Source of the DNA: Cherax quadricarinatus
Taxonomy: Eukaryota; Arthropoda; Malacostraca; Decapoda; Parastacidae
NCBI RefSeq assembly: GCF_038502225.1
Contig: NC_091298.1
Span: 41,650,862 to 41,714,861 of the forward strand
Reading direction: 5' to 3'
Length of the DNA stretch: 64,000 nt
Made by a program: the position numbers and the translations under genes. The notes under the pieces are model-generated. The model made no database searches. It was not told the DNA's origin and saw nothing but the letters and a program-made list of their open reading frames with translations. Shown in pieces: positions 42,115 to 53,759 of the stretch. The stretch's first letter is position 1, and every line of letters begins with the position of its first letter.

Positions 42115-42990
42115 ATAATTTATTTATTTATTTATTTATTAATTTGAACATGATACATTGAAGTGCAAAGTTATTACAGTGCAACATGCCAATGTCAGAG
42201 CATTATGAGCAGGCTTAAAATTAACTTAAGATTAACTAAGCAATGATATATTCAGTGGTAAATACATTATTGTAATCAGATAACAATTTAACACAAATGA
42301 GTATTACAAAGACAGGTCATATGGTCATTTACTGTGTTGCTGAGCATCCAGTAGATTGGAGTATTCTGTTAGGTAATGTAATTAAAAAATAAAGTTTGAT
42401 TGGGTCACAGGTTAGACATTTATGAGATACAATTATTCAGTATTTATTTAGTTGTGGGTGAGTAAGTGATTTTTGAGAAGAGACTTGAATTTATAAACAG
42501 TGTTTCCTTTATATTCACAGGTAATGAATTCCAGATTTTAGGGCCTTTTATGTGCATTGAGTTTTTGCATAGCGTGAGATGGACTTGAGGAACATCAAAG
42601 AGTGATCTGTGCCTTGTGTTATGGTTGTGTGTTCTGTTGAGGTTGGTAAGGAGACGTTTGAGGGGAGGGTTTATATCAGAATTAAGTGTTCTATGAATGT
42701 AGTAGGTGCAGTAATAAGTATGGATGTTTTGAATGGTGAGTAGGTTTAGAGTTTTGAATATTGGTGGAGTGTGCTGCCTGTAGTGGGAATTTGTTATCAT
42801 TCTGACTGCAGCCTTTTGTTGCGTAATTAATGATCTGAGATGGTTTATTGTTGTTGAGCCCCATGCACAAATTCCATAGGTGAGATAGGGGTAAATAAGT
42901 GAGTGATATAGGGCCAGGAGGGCTGACTGTGGAACATAGTACCGTATCTTCGATAGTATGCCTATGCCTACGGTCTTGGAAATTTTTTTG
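42115..42990 (-). pseudogene. L-family LINE 3' fragment (sister subfamily)
   Basis: The minus strand encodes RQHTPPIFKTLNLLTIQNIH and GPKIWNSLPVNIKET, the ORF2 C terminus. A 3' UTR and an (AAATA)n tail follow at 42115-42140. It matches 59985-60920 closely. 5' truncated near 42990. It inserted into the Tigger-like element. Confidence 0.9.
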
Positions 42991-43271
42991 GACTTATTTT
43001 ATTCATTCTAGAGTATATTTCATGTTTCTATGTTATTAATATTGATTATTATGGCAGATTAGTTGAATTGTGATAGATAAATAAGCTATAGTGTTGATAT
43101 TAGTGTCATATTCTCCAACAATAAACTCGCCTCCCCTCCCTCTGCCCTGTCTGCCATACACCAACAAGAGTCTTCAATAAAGGTAGGTGTGATGTTAAAT
43201 GTTCATTTATACATTTTATTAGTGCTTTACATTTATTTGGCATTCTTTTCTGTATGTACATCTATATTTAA

Positions 43272-45435
43272 CCCTTTCAGGGTCGAGAGGCCCTCTCTTA
43301 ACCCTTTCAGGGTCCGTCCCGTAGATCTACGGCTTTACGTTCAGGGTCCAAACCGTAGATCTACGCCATGAGCTCAGCTCACTCTGATAAACTGTGAGTG
43401 GTACATTTGGGCCTAGATATGAGAGAATACATCTATGTGGTATGTGTGCACCACATAAAACAGATCCTGCAGCACACTGTGCATAATGAGAGAAAAAAAA
43501 TGAAATCATGATTTTTCGATTAAAACAGCAACTTTGCAGTGTTTTTTCGTATGTTTTTTATAGTTGTATTTGCGATTTCTTGGTCTCATTTGATAGAATA
43601 GAAGACATGTTACAGAAATAGAGATGATTTTGATTGGTTTTAGCATTGGAAATGGCTTGAAACTGAGCTCAAAGTAGCGGAAATGTTAAATTTTTGCCGA
43701 TATTCAAGAGTAAACAAACGACCTCACATGTCTAATACACATCAGCTGGTGGGTCTAATATACATTCACAAATATGGTGATGATATTTATACAATTATTA
43801 CAGTATTGCATAACAGTAAATCTTCTATTTTTTGGTGTGAATAAAAATTCATTATGTGAATAAAAAATCAAAATGGAATTTATTTGTAAAGCCTCAAAAC
43901 ATAACTAATGAACAGAGGAAATGTTAGTTTAGTGCCAGGAATGCCTACATTGTTCATTCTGGACCCTATTTTGAAATTGGAATATTTTGAACTTTGTGTT
44001 AAATTGGCCAAATTAACAATTTCCGATCACTTTATTTTGTAGTTGAAACAGTTGACTTGGCGATTTCTTGTGCTCAATCGATAGAATAGAAGTAATACTA
44101 GTGAAATAGCTAAGAATTTGGTTGACTGGAATAATGTAATTGGCCTAAAATGGGAGTCAAAGTCGGCAAAATCGCCGATTCGTAAATATCGCTGACACAT
44201 CAAAATTCGCGAGAGCATAATTTCGTCAATTTTCCACCAAATTTCGTACGTTTTGTTTTATTACCTTCACAAAAAGATTCTCTACGATTTCATAAGAAAA
44301 AATAACAATTTTTTTTTTTGAAAATTCTTGGACACTGGTGCGTGACTCCAGATTTGGGCCTTGGACCCTGAAAAGGTTAATCTCATTCTCAAGGTCGAAA
44401 AATTTTCGGAAAAAAAAAAAATTATTTTTTTCTTTTGAAATGATAGACAATCTTTTCCCGATCATAATGACACCAAAAGTATGAAATTTGATGGAAAACT
44501 TATGGAGTTATGCTCTCACAAAGTTAGCGGTCTCGACGATGTTCACATATCGGCGATTTCGCCCACTTTGAGCCCTATTTTCAGCCAATTTCAGTGTACT
44601 AGTCGACAAAAAAATCATATCTATTTCGTTAGAGCTCCATTTTGTCTATGGAATGAGTACAAGAAACCACCCATTTACCGATTTCAAGTATCCAATAAAG
44701 TAGTCAGAAATTGGCAATTTTGCCAATTTCAAACAAATTTCAGAAGATGCCAATTTCCAAATAGGATCCAGAATAAGCAAGAGACATTCCTGGCACTAAA
44801 ATAACATTTTCTTTGTTCATTAGTCACGTCCCCAGGCCCCTCTTACATCTGTTTTGCTTTCCACTTTGAATTTTTATTCTCACAAAAAATAGAAGCTTTA
44901 CTGTTATGCAAACTACTGCATTAGTGTAGAAATGGTGTAGAAATTATATAAATAATATCAGTGCACTTGTGGAAGAATATTAGACTCACCAGTTGATGTG
45001 TACTGGACACTTGGCATGATTTGTTTACTTTTGAAATTTGGTAAAAATCGAACATTTCTGCTACTTTGAGCTCAATTTTAAGGTACTTTTAATTGTGAAA
45101 CCAATCAAAATCATCTCAATTTCTGTAATATGTCTTCCATTCTATAAAATGAGACCAGGAAAACTAAAATACAACCATAAATACCATACGAAAATACACA
45201 GAAAATTTGCTGTTTTAAACCAAAAACATGGTCGTAGCTTTTTTTTTTCTCATTATGCACTGTGTGCTGCAGGATTTTTTTATACTGTGCACACTGACCA
45301 CATAGACCCATTCTTTCATATGTAGGCCTACCAGCTTTCTCTTACTAGATTTGAAGGCACTAGAATTTAGGCATTCTAGTACATCAATAACCTTGGTGCG
45401 TAAGCTGTACTAGCACGTCGGAAACCCTGAAAGGA
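43272..45435. mobile_element. piggyBac-like element X (outer)
   Basis: Flanked by TTAA at 43268-43271 and 45436-45439. Ends CCCTTTCAGGGTCG and, inward from the right, TCCTTTCAGGGTTT. A TTAA duplication and CCC(T)TT ends are typical of piggyBac elements. No transposase. Element Y is inserted at an internal TTAA. The part right of Y is largely the reverse complement of Y's interior, so the pair forms a large imperfect palindrome. Confidence 0.75.
43302..44376. mobile_element. piggyBac-like element Y (nested in X)
   Basis: Flanked by TTAA at 43298-43301 and 44377-44380. Ends CCCTTTCAGGGTCC and, inward, CCTTTTCAGGGTCC, 1075 bp. Just inside the left end is a duplicated GTAGATCTACG palindrome (43321-43332, 43353-43364). 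The interior (43560-43860) is shared with the triplicated unit and with 49020-49380. No coding frame. Non-autonomous. Confidence 0.82.
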
Positions 45436-45781
45436 TTAAGCTAGGGAAGTGGCAAGGGAAGTGACCCCTGAAGTGACCTAGAGTCCTTATGGAGGGGAAT
45501 TCCCCTTCCAAACAATAACCTCTCTTCCCTCTCCCCTCCTCCCTGTCTTTCATTCATCAACAACAGCCTTTAATAAAGGTAACTGTCATGTTGAATGTTA
45601 AGAGATAAGATGTAAATCTATCTTTAAGGTAAAAAAAGTTGTTGATACTTCTGGATATCTATAATCAATTAACTGGATTTACATTATTTCTTATAGGGAA
45701 AATGGACTTGCAAATCGTCAATTTCGATAATAGTCACACTCTCTGGAACGGATTAATTACGAAAAACGAGGGTCCGCTGTA

Positions 45782-47530
45782 CTTCCACTAACATATAAAC
45801 AAGCAGCTCATATCCTTTCACCCACCATTGTATTACTCTTCAACAAATCACTAGAAATCAACACTTTCCCAGCATCATTCGAGCTAGCAGGGATAACACC
45901 AATACATAAAGGTGGTGATCCAACAGATGTAAACAATTATAGGCCAATATCAAACTTGCCATTACTTTCCAAAATCTTTGAGAAACTCATACACAAAAAG
46001 TTATACTCCTTCGTAACATCACAAAGCATCCTAAATCCCTGGCAGTTAGGCCTGAGGAGAAACAAAAGCAAATGGCACAATAATAAATATGCTAGACCTA
46101 CTATACACAGCACTGGAAAAAAATGAATACCAGTTATGACTCTTTATCAACCTTAAGATATCTTTTAATACAGTTGATGACAGCATCCTACTCCTTGAGT
46201 TTGATCATTACTGTATAAGAGGCCATGCACTTGCATTTATCAAGTCCTACCTTACTAACAGAAAGCAATATGAGACGTCTCTGTCAAGGACACAACCTCC
46301 TCAACAAAGACCCCTGGACACTGGTGTACCACAGGGTAGCATTCTTGGCCCCCCCTTTTCCTTTTATACATCAACAATCTTTCAAGTTTATCTTAACAAC
46401 TTATATCTCTTCACTGACAATACGATTTATGTCATCTCCCACCCTAATTTTGCCTCACTCAACACTACTGTTAATGAAGAGCTAGTAAAAATATCGACCA
46501 GGATGACTGCTAATAAAATTACACATAACACTGACAGAACCTTGTACATTATGTTTCGGAGCAGAACAGGTGATACCCAACTGAACATTATGATTGACAA
46601 CACTCATATTGCTAAACATAATGAGGGCAAATTTCTGGGCCTGCACCTTGACAGCAACCTGAAATTCAACACCCATATCCAATGCATAACAAAAAAAATG
46701 TCCAAAACAGTTGGGATCCTTTCAAAGATACATTAATATGTACCACAATCAGCCCTACTCACACAAAACTGTTTACTTATCTATCCCTACCTCACCTATG
46801 TTATATGTGCCTGGGGATCAAGAGTAGAAACCCACATAAAGTCAATAACAACCCAACAAACAGCTGCAGTAAGAATTATCACACAATCTAATGCTAGACA
46901 ACACACACACCCCACTCTTCAAAGGCCTAAACTCACTGTACAAAGCATTCACACCTATTACTGTGCAAACTACATTTACAAAAGCATAAATTCTAATATT
47001 AACCCTGAACTAACACACCCCATCATCAGCTATGTGAGAAAAACCACCTGTTCTCTTTTTTGTATCATAACACATCCAAAACAAAATAGACTTACTCTCA
47101 ATATCCGTAATTCTCCCTATTTTACACTTACACTCACCCAAATGACTGTAAACATAAAATTACTAATATAGTCACTGCCTAATTAATCTTAAATTAGCCC
47201 TAAGTTTGCCTAAAATACTCAGACAATATAGGAGCTTTTATAGAAACAGTGTATCATGCCAAGATAAAACCATTCCCATTACTAAATTTATTAACTGTAT
47301 TGTCGTTATATGTTTTGTACTACCTCCCTATTATTAATCTAATTAATGTTAATCACTTCAGTTATCTAACTTTAACATCAATATGCAATAATGAATATTA
47401 AAATGTACTGCTCCACAACATGTGTCAATATATAATAAGAATTAGTATTAGTTTCCCCAAATGCCTAGGCATGCTAGTGGCCTTCTTCATAATTAATATT
47501 TTATAATATAAATGTATAAAGTCAAGGATT
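45782..47530 (+). pseudogene. L-family LINE ORF2, RT part and 3' UTR
   Basis: Continues the 40995-41360 segment. Readable in broken frames: THKGGDPTDVNNYRPISNLP equivalents at 45895-45960, a motif B relative at 46320 ([11 protein letters not shown]), FADD decayed to FTDNT at 46410, and MTANKITHNTDRTLYIMFRS at 46503. Collinear to the 3' UTR with CCTAGGCATGCTAGTGG (47463), matching 11617. Many frameshifts; dead. Confidence 0.88.
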
Positions 47531-47539
47531 ATCTGGATT

Positions 47540-47790
47540 AAAATAAGAGTCAAATGCGAAAAGTGGGTCATAATAGGCGTGTATACACCTGGAGAAGAGA
47601 GGAGTGTAGAGGAGAGAGATATTTTGGGAGATGTTAAGCGAATGTATAGGAGCTTTCAAACCAAGTGAGAGAGTAACTGTGGTAGGGGACCTACCACAAT
47701 TGGTGTGGTAGGTAAGTTTGAGGTGCCAGGTGTAAATGATAATGGGAGCCCTTTGATTGAACTTTGTATAGAAAGGGGTTTAGTAATAGG
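47540..47790 (+). pseudogene. RTE LINE endonuclease segment, split by a Tigger-like element
   Basis: KWVIIGVYTPGEERSVEERD then VGKFEVPGVNDNGSPLIELC and IERGLVIG match residues 100-185 of the intact RTE protein. The LINE resumes at 50702 with ATACATATTTAAAGAAAAAG (TYFKKKR). Confidence 0.9.
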
Positions 47791-48519
47791 TACAGTCCTC
47801 CCTCACAAATCCAGCAATCAGTTATTCGGTTCTTTCAGTTATTCGGCACTAATTTTGGCTAGCATAATTTCAAATTTCCAGGGTCGCCACACCAACCTGC
47901 TGATACTGTTTGGTGGCGCTACTTGCTGCATAAGTTATTCCAATTTCTTTGTCTCCGTTTATTGTTTTAACCTGCTTACTTTTAGCCCTAGCCATGGTTC
48001 CAGTGAATAAAAGAAATGCTTCTCATTATGTAAAGCACCTACACAGTACATTATCCATTAAAGATAAGGTGACTTTGAAGCCACTGTCAGTTGCCATGAG
48101 CTCAGTCTCATGAAGCAGGAGAATATGCTTATTATTACGCTAATATCAACACTACAGCTTATTTGCCTATCACAACTGATCTAATATGACACAAGAAACA
48201 ATATAAATAACATAAAACATGTTAAATACTCCAGAATGAATAATATTTGGCATAACACCGAGCAGTTCGACAGAGTTATGAAGAGGATATGGTAAACAAA
48301 TACCATTCTCCTATCCTTGTCTTGGTGGCTTATATTAGAGAAAACGGAGTATAGCACAGGGCTATGATATACACTCGTACTCCACCATAAACATGAAACA
48401 AAAAAGTTATTTTCTCTCTATAGATTATCACACACAGCAGCATATGTGTAGAGAACCTAGGATAACCCAAAAAAAAATCAACGTGGCTTATTTCTAGTAC
48501 CTGGCTTGGGTTAGCCATA

Positions 48520-48796
48520 TATGATTTTTGGTAAATATTCGATTCCCAGCCAGGGTAGAAACATTAGGTGTGTTTCTTACACCTGTTGTCTATGTTTACC
48601 CATCTGTAAATGGGTACCTGGGTGTTAGTCGACTAGTGTGGGTGTTATCCTGGGACACTGACCTAATTTTCTTGAAATACTCTGCATAACAAGCGGCTTT
48701 CTATACAGTAGTATGTCACTGATGTCAGCTAGGCCTGTATACCTTGTACATGTACGTGTAGTAAATAAAGATTATTATCATTATCATTATTATTAA

Positions 48797-48837
<41 letters not shown>

Positions 48838-48842
48838 TATTA
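48520..48842 (+). mobile_element. tRNA-derived SINE 'S', plus strand, with ATT tail
   Basis: Head degraded (GGTTAGCCATATATGA, B-box relic ATTCGATTCCCAG at 48538). Body GGGTACCTGGGTGTTAGTCG, ACTAGTGTGGGTGTTATCCT, then AGGCCTGTATACCTTGTACA and AAATAAAGATTATTATC, followed by an (ATT)n tail. Confidence 0.85.
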
Positions 48843-49676
48843 TTATTTTCTCAGTTGTTTGTTGGGTTATCTTATTCAAAGTTGGATAATGTATGATGGA
48901 AAGATACTTCTTCACGTACACCAAAAATTAAAAAATTAGACCATAAATAGCAGAGTTCACTTCTCAGCCATTAGCGGCCGCTTAGCGGTATATTTTTGTA
49001 TGGTTGTTGTGGTTATATTCTCATTTTTTCGGTTTCATTTGATAGAATGAAAGATATATTACAGAAATAGATATGATTTTGATTGCTTTCATGAAGAAAA
49101 GTACCTTGAAATTGCACTCACAGTAGCAAAAATGTTCTATTCTTTAGTGAAGCTCAAGAGTAAACAAATGACGTCACCGTCCAATATCTGTCCGCTTGCC
49201 AGTCCAAATTCCAGTACGGAGTCAAGAATGGATTGACATTATTTATACAATTATTGCAATAATGCAGCAGTCTGCATAACAGTAAATCTTCCATTTTTTT
49301 GTGAATAAAAATTCCAAATGGCAAGCAAGAGTAATATAAGCCGTGACTAATGAACAGAGAAAATGTTATTTTAGTGCCAGGAATGTCTGCATTATTTATT
49401 CTGGACACTATTTCGAAATTGGCATCTGTTGAAATTTGTGTGAAATTGGCCAAATTGCAAATTTCTGACCACTTTATTGGGTAGTTGAAATAAGTAAATG
49501 GGCGGTTTCTTGTACTCAGTTGACAGACTAGAAGTAAATAAGTTTATTCAGGTATACACAAATACAGTTACATAGATTATCATACATAGCAGTGTATGCA
49601 TAGAGAACCTGGGATAGCCCAGAAAAGTCAGACAAAGTGACTTATTTCCAGTACCTGGCTTGGGCTTGCCATGTCT

Positions 49677-50250
49677 GAGGGCAATGTGTGGTGTGAATAT
49701 AATGCAGAGAATTCGTAGTTTGGAAGTTAGGAGGAGGTGCGGGATTACCAAAACTGTTGTCCAGAGGGCTGAGGAAGGGTTGTTGAGGTGGTTCGGACAT
49801 GTAGAGAGAATGGAGCGAAACAGAATGACTTCAAGAGTGTATCAGTCTGTAGTGGAAGGAAGGCGGGGTAGGGGTCGGCCTAGGAAAGGTTGGAGAGAGG
49901 GGGTAAAGGAGGTTTTGTGTGCAAGGGGCTTGGACTTCCAGCAGGCATGCGTGAGCGTGTTTGATAGGAGTGAATGGAGACAAATGGTTTTTAATACTTG
50001 ACGTGCTGTTGGAGTGTGAGCAAAGTAACATTTATGAAGGGGTTCAGGGAAACCGGCAGGCCGGACTTGAGTCCTGGAGATGGGAAGTACAGTGCCTGCA
50101 CTCTGAAGGAGGGGTGTTAATGTTGCAGTTTAAAAACTGTAGTGTAAAGCACCCTTCTGGCAAGACAGTGATGGAGTGAATGATGGTGAAAGTTTTTCTT
50201 TTTCGGGCCACCCTGCCTTGGTGGGAATCGGCCAGTGTGATAACAAAAAT
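49677..50250 (+). pseudogene. RTE LINE 3' fragment inside the Tigger-like element
   Basis: From LRAMCGVNIMQRIRSLEVRR to MVFNT and stop at 50001, followed by the complete 3' UTR to GGCCAGTGTGATAACAAAAA. About 105 C-terminal codons remain intact and nearly identical to the 37373-40303 protein, so this 5'-truncated insertion is young. Repeat 'P' (49540-49660) precedes it. Confidence 0.92.
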
Positions 50251-50701
50251 TTTTATTTTTTTCTCGGTTGTTTGTTGGGCTATCTCATTGAAACTTGGGC
50301 AATGTATGACGGAAAAATGCTTCTTAACGTAAAATAAAATTAAAAAAGATGGATGATAAATAAGGGGGTTCACTACTCAGCCATTAGCTGCCACTTTGCA
50401 GAATGTTTTTGTATGGTTTTTATGGTTGAATTCTCGTTTTTTTGGACTCATTTGATAGAATGGAAGATATATCACAGAAATAGACATGATTTTGATTGCT
50501 TTCATGACGAAAAGTACCTTGAAATTAAGCTCAAGGAAGAGGAAATGTTCAATTTTTGCCGATGTTCAATGAATGTTGTGTAAGTCAAGTTGGCTAATTT
50601 TATTAAGTGTTTTCTAACCTAACCACCCTATAATCCGGCAAACTCAGTAATCCGGCACACTACAGGTCCCAATTATGCCGGATTTGTGAGGGAGGACTGT
50701 A

Positions 50702-51712
50702 ATACATATTTAAAGAAAAAGAGGATAAGCATATAAGATATGATGTAGGGCATAATGACAATAGTTTGTTGGACTATGTATTGGTAGATAAAAGACTGTT
50801 GAGTAGACTTCAGGATGTACATGTTTATAAAGAGGCCACAGATATATCACATCACTTTTTAATTGTAGCTACAGTGAGAGTAAAAGGTAGATGAGATACA
50901 AGGAAAATAGGAGCAGCAAGTAAGAGAGGTGATGGTTTATAAACGAAAAGAAGAGGCAGTTATGGTAAGATAAAAAACAACTATTGGAGGATAGATGGGC
51001 TATTGAGAGTATAGGCAATGGGGTCGAAGATGTATGGGGTAGGTTTAATGTAGTGTTAGAGTGTTCAGCAGAAGTTTGTGGTTACAGGAAAGTGGGTGCA
51101 GGAGGGAGGAAGAGCAATTGGTGGAATGATGTAATGGGTAGTAAGGGAGAAAAAGTTAGCATATGAGAGAATTTTACAAAGCAGAAGTGATGCAAGGAGG
51201 GAAGAGTATATCGAGAGAAAAAGAGAGGTTAGGAGAGTGGTGAAGCAACGCAAAAAGAGAGCAAATGAGAGAGTGGGTGAGATGTTATCAACCAATTTTG
51301 TTGAAAATAAGAAAAAGTTTTGGAATGAGATTAATAAGTTGAGGAAGCTTATGGAACAAATAGATTTGACAGTTAAAAATAGGATAGGAGAGTTATTAAA
51401 TGGAGAGTTAGGGGTATCGAGAAGATGGAGGGAATATTTTGAGGAATTGTTAAATGTTGATGAAGATAAGAAAGCTGTGATTTCATGTATAGGGCAAGGA
51501 GGAATAACATCTTGAAGGAGTGAGGAAGAGCCAGTTGTGAGTGTAGGGAAAGTTCATTAGGCAGTGGGTAGAATCAAAGGGGGTAAGGCAGCTGGCATTG
51601 ATGGGATAAAGATAGAAATGTTAAAAACGGGTGGAGATATAGTTTTGGAGTGGTTGGTGCTATTATTTAATAAATGTATGGAAGAGGGTAAGGTACCTAG
51701 GGATTGGGAGAA
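50702..51712 (+). pseudogene. RTE LINE, linker and RT start, broken
   Basis: Blocks in order: NDNSLLDYVLVDKRLLSRLQ, VHVYKEATDISHHFLIVAT (SDH changed to SHH), VLECSAEVCGYRKVGAGG, VGEMLSTNFVENKKKFWNEI, GGKAAGIDGIKIEMLKTGGD, CMEEGKVPRDWEK. Several frameshifts and a stop at QGGITS*. Cut at 51712, where the C-family LINE tail begins. Confidence 0.92.
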
Positions 51713-52723
51713 AGTGTTTACCTGGAGTTTACCTGGAGAGAGTTCCGGGGGTCAACGCCCCCGCGGCCAGGTCTGTGACCAGGCCTCCTGGTGGATCAGA
51801 GCCTGATCAACCAGGCTGTTGCTGCTGGCTGCACGCAAACCAACGTACGAGCCACAGCCCGGCTGATCAGGAACTGACTTTAGGTGCTTGTCCAGTGCCA
51901 GCTTGAAGACTGCCAGGGGTCTGTTGGTAATCCCCCTTATGTGTGCTGGGAGGCAGTTGAACAGTCTCGGGCCCCTGACACTTATTGTATGGTCTCTTAA
52001 CGTGCTAGTGACACCCCTGCTTTTCATTGGGGGGATGGTGCATCGTCTGCCAAGTCTTTTGCTTTCGTAGTGAGTGATTTTCGTGTGCAAGTTCAGTACT
52101 AGTCCCTCTAGGATTTTCCAGGTGTATATAATCATGTATCTCTCCCTCCTGCGTTCCAGGGAATACAGGTTTAGGAACCTCAAGCGCTCCCAGTAATTGA
52201 GGTGTTTTATCTCCGTTATGTGCGCCGTGAAAGTTCTCTGTACATTTTCTAGGTCGGCAATTTCACCTGCCTTGAAAGGTGCTGTTAGTGTGCAGCAATA
52301 TTCCAGCCTAGATAGAACAAGTGACCTGAAGAGTGTCATCATGGGCTTGGCCTCCCTAGTTTTGAAGGTTCTCATTATCCATCCTGTCATTTTTCTAGCA
52401 GATGCGATTGATACAATGTTATGGTCCTTGAAGGTGAGATCCTCCGACATGATCACTCCCAGGTCTTTGACGTTGGTGTTTCGCTCTATTTTGTGGCCAG
52501 AATTTGTTTTGTACTCTGATGAAGATTTAATTTCCTCATGTTTACCATATCTGAGTAATTGAAATTTCTCATCATTGAACTTCATATTGTTTTCTGCAGC
52601 CCACTGAAAGATTTGGTTGATGTCCGCCTGGAGCCTTGCAGTGTCTGCAATGGAAGACACTGTCATGCAGATTCGGGTGTCATCTGTAAAGGAAGACACG
52701 GTGCTGTGGCTGTCATCCTTGTC
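51713..52723 (-). pseudogene. C-family LINE reverse transcriptase, 3' part, next to assembly gap
   Basis: Minus strand: SFTDDTRICMTVSS (catalytic box FADD changed to FTDD), then FQWAAENNMKFNDEKFQLLR, LSRLEYCCTLTAPFKAGEIA, GPRLFNCLPAHIRGITNRPL and the C terminus ending SQTWPRGR. The tail CTCTCCAGGTAAACTCCAGG is at 51716-51740. Truncated by the N run. It inserted into, or recombined with, the RTE copy at 51712. Confidence 0.88.
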
Positions 52724-52823
52724 NNNNNNNNNNNNNNNNNNNNNNNNNNNNNNNNNNNNNNNNNNNNNNNNNNNNNNNNNNNNNNNNNNNNNNNNNNNNN
52801 NNNNNNNNNNNNNNNNNNNNNNN
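52724..52823. other. Assembly gap (100 N)
   Basis: Exactly 100 N, the usual placeholder for a gap of unknown size. It lies between a C-family LINE copy and the ribozyme array, where near-identical copies nearby would make assembly hard. Confidence 0.99.
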
Positions 52824-53070
52824 AGACACTGCAACTTCTTGGGATCTTAATACTTAGGAATTCTTCGCTTGCCTAATTCTTGGGCACGACCTACTTCCAC
52901 ATTGAACAAATGTGACACGACCTATGACTGCTGCACCTCTCCTGCCATACGGTTTATAAGCTGCTTCTCCGCTGATATGCCGTATTCTATTCAAGATTGA
53001 TGGACTGAACACATCGACTCAAGGTTGAGGGACTGATTACCTCATTCTCCTCCTGTTCTTCAAGTTTCTC

Positions 53071-53122
53071 CTTCGTATGGACTGATGAAGCCACTGTGTG
53101 GCGAAACGTTTCCTCAATGAAG
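53071..53122 (+). ncRNA. Hammerhead ribozyme, type C, unit 1
   Basis: Stem I: GGA (53079-53081) with TCC (53111-53113) and CTTC (53071-53074) with GAAG (53119-53122), separated by an internal loop GTAT/TCAAT. Core CTGATGA (53082-53088), one extra A, stem II GCCAC/GTGGC (53090-53094, 53098-53102), GAAA (53103-53106), loopless stem III ACGT, cleavage expected after T53110. All invariant core bases are present. Confidence 0.8.
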
Positions 53123-53442
53123 ATTCCCAAGAGTTGTGTATGTGTCTAATTTATCAACATGTCGGTTCTCTGAACCATTCATCTACAAATCTGTCAGACA
53201 CTGCAACTTCTTGGGATCTTAATACTTAGGAATTCTTCGCTTGCCTAATTCTTGGGCACGACCTACTTCCACATTGAACAAATGTGACACGACCTATGAC
53301 TGCTGCACCTCTCCTGCCATACGGTTTATAAGCTGCTTCTCCGCTGATATGCCGTATTCTATTCAAGATTGATGGACTGAACACATCGACTCAAGGATGA
53401 GGGACTGATTACCTCATTCTCCTCCTGTTCTTCAAGTTTCTC

Positions 53443-53494
53443 CTTCGTATGGACTGATGAAGCCACTGTGTGGCAAAACGTTTCCTCAATGAAG
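53443..53494 (+). ncRNA. Hammerhead type C, unit 2, G12 mutated
   Basis: Same as unit 1, 372 bp downstream, except GAAA is AAAA (53475-53478), so invariant G12 is A. Predicted inactive as a catalyst. Its RNA could still be a substrate for, or dimerise with, an intact unit. Confidence 0.7.
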
Positions 53495-53759
53495 ATTCCC
53501 AAGAGTTGAATATGTGTCTAATTTATCAACATGTCGGTTCTCTGAAGCACTCATCTACAAATCTGTCAGACACTGCAACTTCTTGGTATCTTAATACTTA
53601 GGAATACTTCGCTTGCCTAATTCTTGGGCACGACCTACCTCCACATTGAACAAATGTGACACGACCTATGACTGCTGCACCTCTCCTGCCATACGGTTTA
53701 TAAGCTGCTTCTCGGCTGATATGCCGTATTCTATTCAAGATTGATGGACTGAACACATC

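Larger units (their letters stand above)
41361..45779. mobile_element. Tigger/pogo-like DNA transposon, 4.4 kb with nested elements
   Basis: Ends CAGTGGACCCTCATTTTTCG (41361) and, inward from 45779, CAGCGGACCCTCGTTTTTCG, flanked by TA on both sides (41359-41360, 45780-45781). Both ends fit Tigger-type repeats. It sits in an L-family LINE that reads on across it. Only the transposase N terminus remains. Microsatellite expansion, an L-family LINE 3' piece and two nested piggyBac-like elements fill the rest. Confidence 0.88.
47793..50699. mobile_element. Tigger/pogo-like DNA transposon, 2.9 kb, with nested SINE and RTE pieces
   Basis: Terminal repeats CAGTCCTCCCTCACAAATCC at both ends (left 47793-47812; right inverted, ending 50699) and TA duplication at 47791-47792 and 50700-50701. 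Inner CCGGATTA/CAGTTATTCGG motifs repeat next to the ends. No transposase. It contains piggyBac-interior-like stretches (49010-49500, 50260-50580), a SINE 'S' and an RTE 3' piece. Confidence 0.85.
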
